NCBI GenBank assembly: GCA_036311245.1
Contig: JAXJQH010000093.1
Span: 1-7,225, forward strand
Reading direction: 5' to 3'
Source: SIG578 sp036311245
Lineage (GTDB): Bacteria > Bacillota > Clostridia > Oscillospirales > Ruminococcaceae
DNA: 7,225 nt
Position 1 is the first letter of the stretch. Each line of letters starts with the position of its first letter. Positions 5,206-7,225 of the stretch are shown piece by piece. The position numbers were made by a program, and so were the translations under genes. The notes under the pieces are model-generated. The model did not search any database, had not been told where the DNA came from, and saw nothing but the letters and a program-made list of their open reading frames with translations.

Positions 5206-5665
5206 TTAACGCACCTCGTTCTTTAAGTTTTTTATAGTAAGTGCTCCTGCAAATATTATATTTTTTGCAAACACTTTTAATTGTTTCCCCATTTTTTACC
5301 GCTTCCAAAATTTTGTCGAATGGCACATCTTTGTATAAAGGGTGGCTTTGGGGGGTCTTAAATCTTTCTTTTGCCTTTTCGCTAAGCTTTTTTCTCGTTT
5401 GTATTGACCGTTTTTTGTTAGAGTGATGCAAAATTGTGTGTTCTGAAACTGTCAATAGCTGTAAATTTTCTATTCTGTTATCGCTTTTTATTCCGTTAAT
5501 GTGATGTATTACATATCCCTTGGGTACGTTCTTTTGGTTTGCTTTTTCCCACGCTATTATGTGTTCAAACACCCTGTTTTTAACAGCTCTTGGGTGTTCG
5601 GGCATATATAACATTACGTATCCCTTTTTGTTTGTGGTTTTTTCTAAATGACTATACTCTCTCAT
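5198..5665 (-). CDS. HNH homing-type endonuclease with C-terminal HTH, 155 aa, inserted in ssb
   Basis: This is a freestanding HNH_3-like nuclease. GYVMLYMPEHPRA (15-27) and the helix FEHIIAWEKANQ lead into the core VIHHINGIKSDNRIENLQLL (His54-His55, Asn63, Asn67), closed by SEHTILHH (His76, His80). All core residues are present, so it looks active. The C-terminus (FDKILEAVKNGETIKSVCKK...ICRSTYYKKLKE, about 116-149) is a helix-turn-helix likely to give DNA specificity. The ATG overlaps the stop of a 15-codon ssb remnant as ATGA. Its own stop overlaps the start of intact ssb by 8 bases. The gene is AT-rich (14 GC in 60 bases at 5221-5280, against 34 in 60 at 4801-4860 in ssb), which points to separate origin. 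Confidence 0.92.
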   Translation of the reverse strand: MREYSHLEKTTNKKGYVMLYMPEHPRAVKNRVFEHIIAWEKANQKNVPKGYVIHHINGIKSDNRIENLQLLTVSEHTILHHSNKKRSIQTRKKLSEKAKERFKTPQSHPLYKDVPFDKILEAVKNGETIKSVCKKYNICRSTYYKKLKERGALNG

Positions 5666-5709
5666 AATCTGCCACCCAATATTACTTTGTTAATATTAAA
5701 ATTTGCCAT
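5662..5709 (-). pseudogene. Remnant of an ssb 5' end (15 codons then stop), now a leader to the HNH gene
   Basis: ATG 5709, with AGAGG 6 bases upstream, encodes MANFNINKVILGGRL and then TGA. Compared with the intact SSB start MANLSLNKVILGGRI, 11 of 15 residues are identical, while many codons differ at the third position. The remnant ends where the HNH gene starts (TTATGAG carries both TGA and ATG), so ribosomes finishing it can begin HNH translation. It keeps the natural ssb ribosome site. I read it as the original ssb start left behind by the insertion. A functional leader peptide is an alternative. Confidence 0.85.
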
Positions 5710-5710
5710 A

Positions 5711-6061
5711 TTATACCTCTTTCATATATTCTGTTATATCAATTTTTTCGCCGTCAATATGTGCGATTATTTTCGGTTTAAATTTTATTTGCAGCGTATC
5801 ATAAGCTGCACAAATCGGCATCTCCACTGTGGGTGCTTGCTCGACCAAATATTGCATCAACTTGCAATATTCGTTTTTCAACTCATTAATCAGATTCAGC
5901 GCATTTTCAGCTAAGTATCGGCAACACGCACAATCGTCCTTAATGTGCTTGTCAATAGGGCACTTTTCGCAGGCTTTGATGCTGTTATCCATACAACATT
6001 CAAGTGCCTTTATTGTCTCCGCATCCGTTAACGGTTTTGCGTTTGGTATTGCTTTAATCAT
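5711..6061 (-). CDS. Cys-rich phage protein, 116 aa (probable zinc-binding)
   Basis: The N-terminal half carries a dense cysteine set: ALECC (C22, C23), CEKC (C31, C34) and CACC (C44, C46, C47). A helix ALNLINELKNEYCKLMQYL follows. The text ALECC...C..CP....DDC...L...AL.LIN resembles a widespread family of small proteins in clostridial phages and integrative elements, probably zinc-binding but without known function. The C-terminus (QIKFKPKIIAHIDGEKIDIT) looks like beta strands. ATG 6061 has GAGGTGAGAAA upstream and lies 9 bases after the previous stop. Its own stop TAA is one base from the ssb remnant's ATG, so it was the natural upstream neighbour of ssb. Confidence 0.85.
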   Translation of the reverse strand: MIKAIPNAKPLTDAETIKALECCMDNSIKACEKCPIDKHIKDDCACCRYLAENALNLINELKNEYCKLMQYLVEQAPTVEMPICAAYDTLQIKFKPKIIAHIDGEKIDITEYMKEV

Positions 6062-6070
6062 TTTCTCACC

Positions 6071-6253
6071 TCACTTAAAGTATTTAGCTATTGCTTCCAT
6101 AGGTATTGTAAACTGAATAATGCCGTTGTCAATGCTTAACGTCTTGCCTTTATCGTCATTCGTGCATATGCAAGTCAGCTCCTTTATCTGCATAGTGCCT
6201 TTAATATCGTTATACTCAATGCCCTTGACCTTGATTTCTTTGTTCTTAATCAT
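6071..6253 (-). CDS. Small hypothetical protein, 60 aa
   Basis: The protein begins MIKNKEIKVKGIEYNDIKGT and ends TIPMEAIAKYFK. The frame opens earlier at 6277, but ATG 6253 overlaps the upstream stop as ATGA and has AGGAG 8 bases before it, so that start is chosen. Alternating hydrophobic residues suggest a beta-rich fold with a short C-terminal helix. Two cysteines (TCICT) are too few for a clear metal site. I do not recognise a family. Confidence 0.75.
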   Translation of the reverse strand: MIKNKEIKVKGIEYNDIKGTMQIKELTCICTNDDKGKTLSIDNGIIQFTIPMEAIAKYFK

Positions 6254-6540
6254 CCCTCGCACTCCTTTTGTAGCCATTCTTTAAAACATTCTCCGCAATC
6301 GTTATTACAAGATGTTTGGCAATGAAAATGTTCGGGTACGGAATGGTAGTTATCAAGCACCCATTTAACAAATGTTTCCTCGTTCTCGGTTATTCGGTCG
6401 AAGTTGGTGTGTGGCTTATAATACTTACACTCGTATTCGTCTTTGGTACAAGGGCGTAAATCGGTCATAGGATTGCTAAAATCACTTAAAAGTTTACAAC
6501 AATCAAATTCCTCGCCATAATGCTTGCATATTCCTTTCAT
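6250..6540 (-). CDS. Cys-rich phage protein, 96 aa (two putative metal clusters)
   Basis: The protein starts MKGICKHYGEEFDCCKLL. Ten cysteines fall into two groups: C5, C14, C15, C31 and C38 near the N-terminus, and C74, C78, C82, C85 and C94 near the end (HCQTSCNNDCGECF). His-7, His-71 and His-73 could add ligands. A Zn-binding role is likely by composition, but no named family is recognised. A GTG at 6546 is in frame, but ATG 6540 has GGGGGTG 5 bases upstream and is preferred. It begins 2 bases after the stop of the previous gene, and its end overlaps the next gene as ATGA. Confidence 0.78.
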   Translation of the reverse strand: MKGICKHYGEEFDCCKLLSDFSNPMTDLRPCTKDEYECKYYKPHTNFDRITENEETFVKWVLDNYHSVPEHFHCQTSCNNDCGECFKEWLQKECEG

Positions 6541-6542
6541 AC

Positions 6543-6773
6543 TCACACCCCCAATTCCTCATAGTATTTTTCCAATTCTGTAAATTCATTGTCGGTCAAT
6601 CCAAAAACCTCAAAATAGCTATAACCATAACAAATATCTATTTGCAAACCATCTTCGTCATAAATTGTACTCATACTATCTCCAACAATGTTTCTACAAT
6701 CAAATATTCCACCGTCTGCGTCTTTATAATTTTCTTTTATTACACTTTTGGCAATTTCTAACTTGTCTTTCAT
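6543..6773 (-). CDS. Small acidic phage protein, 76 aa, conserved unknown family
   Basis: The sequence MKDKLEIAKSVIKENYKDAD, then GGIFDCRNIVGDSMSTIYD, then GLQIDICYGYSYFEVFGLTD, matches my memory of a recurrent unnamed family in clostridial phages with the text GIFDTRNIVGDxMxTIY...YGYSYFEVFGL. It is strongly acidic and ends with the helix DNEFTELEKYYEELG. Its ATG overlaps the upstream stop as ATGA, with GAGGA in front. No biochemical role is known to me. The family name cannot be given from sequence alone. Confidence 0.82.
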   Translation of the reverse strand: MKDKLEIAKSVIKENYKDADGGIFDCRNIVGDSMSTIYDEDGLQIDICYGYSYFEVFGLTDNEFTELEKYYEELGV

Positions 6774-7225
6774 TCCGTTTCCTCGCTTTCTTTTGGCTTT
6801 TCAAATTGCTTTTGCCATTCTTCGTAGGCTTTACGGCACTTATGCACAAACCCTTCCTGATCTGCAATTTCATAGCCACCAAACATTGAAATGTAAACAA
6901 CATCTTCTTCGTGATACAAATACCTTTCGCACATTTTCCATATCTCGTTATAAGCATTGGAACGGCGGTAATAGTCATAATCTATTGGGTCTGTGTGTTC
7001 TTCGGGGTATTCAAAGGTTTTGTAAACTTCTTCGTCTGTGGCATTTTTCCACTTTTCCGCTATATGCTCAAAAATCGGCACACCTTTCCATTCCTCAAAA
7101 TCAACTAATAAAGCCATTACATCTGAACCGCGAACACGGCCAATTGTTTTAGCATCGGCCGCCGCCATATCTTGAACCCATCTATCAAATTCGTAAAATT
7201 GCTTTTCACTGTCTTGTTTACGCTC
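6770..7225 (-). CDS. Hypothetical phage protein, C-terminal 151 residues (starts beyond the right edge)
   Basis: The frame is open to the window edge (first visible codons ERKQDSEKQFYEFDRWVQDM), so the true start is outside. The ATG at 7168 has no ribosome site before it and is probably internal. The visible part is rich in aromatic and acidic residues: FEEWKGVPIFEHIAEKWKN, YDYYRRSNAYNEIWKMCERY, and a charged tail FEKPKESEETE. It appears mostly helical, with no membrane segment. I recognise no domain. It is coupled by ATGA to the 76-aa gene and belongs to the same small-gene early module. Confidence 0.72.
   Translation of the reverse strand, partial: ERKQDSEKQFYEFDRWVQDMAAADAKTIGRVRGSDVMALLVDFEEWKGVPIFEHIAEKWKNATDEEVYKTFEYPEEHTDPIDYDYYRRSNAYNEIWKMCERYLYHEEDVVYISMFGGYEIADQEGFVHKCRKAYEEWQKQFEKPKESEETE

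Noticed and set aside
5198..5709. HNH segment as an intein or group I intron in ssb
   Set aside because: The remnant ends in a stop, the HNH gene is in another frame with its own start, and ssb restarts with a duplicated N-terminus. There are no splice-type extein junctions, so neither protein nor RNA splicing would rebuild one ssb frame cleanly.
6748..7152. Plus-strand 134-aa frame near the right edge
   Set aside because: Antisense to a continuous minus-strand frame that is coupled by ATGA to its neighbour; no ribosome site.

Overview
This window reads as a stretch of a tailed-phage genome or prophage from a low-to-mid GC Gram-positive host, most likely Firmicutes and perhaps Clostridia. 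This rests on strong AGGAGG-like ribosome sites, PBSX-type packaging genes, a DUF1492/ArpU-like late regulator, and many small Cys-rich proteins of the kind seen in clostridial phages. Every supported gene lies on the minus strand, so the region is read from right to left. No integrase, tRNA, CRISPR array or attachment site was seen.

In transcription order, the right half (7225 to 3750) is an early or middle module of closely packed small genes. They are a partial unknown gene at the edge, an acidic 76-aa protein, a Cys-rich protein, a 60-aa protein and another Cys-rich protein. Next come an ssb locus disrupted by an HNH endonuclease, a 52-aa protein, a membrane zinc-ribbon protein, an 86-aa protein and a sigma-region-4-like late regulator. 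Stops and starts mostly overlap as ATGA, which implies translational coupling.

The middle (3749 to 2836) is a regulatory junction. It has three tandem 10-bp direct repeats and a hairpin terminator. After these comes an exact-consensus TTGACA-17-TATAAT match that overlaps the start of a gene for a BECR-nuclease-like protein. A coupled 58-aa protein follows, then two consecutive terminator-like hairpins directly in front of terS. The left part (2835 to 1) is the DNA-packaging module: small terminase, large terminase and portal (cut by the left edge).

The two most notable points are as follows. First, the HNH gene sits right after a 15-codon remnant of an ssb start (MANFNINKVILGGRL-stop), and the intact ssb restarts directly downstream with a diverged copy of the same segment (MANLSLNKVILGGRI). 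This looks like a mobile endonuclease that split ssb and left or brought a replacement 5' end. Second, the late region appears to need read-through of terminators, because no promoter fits between the last hairpin and terS. The two genes between the terminators could be a separately transcribed moron-like cassette.
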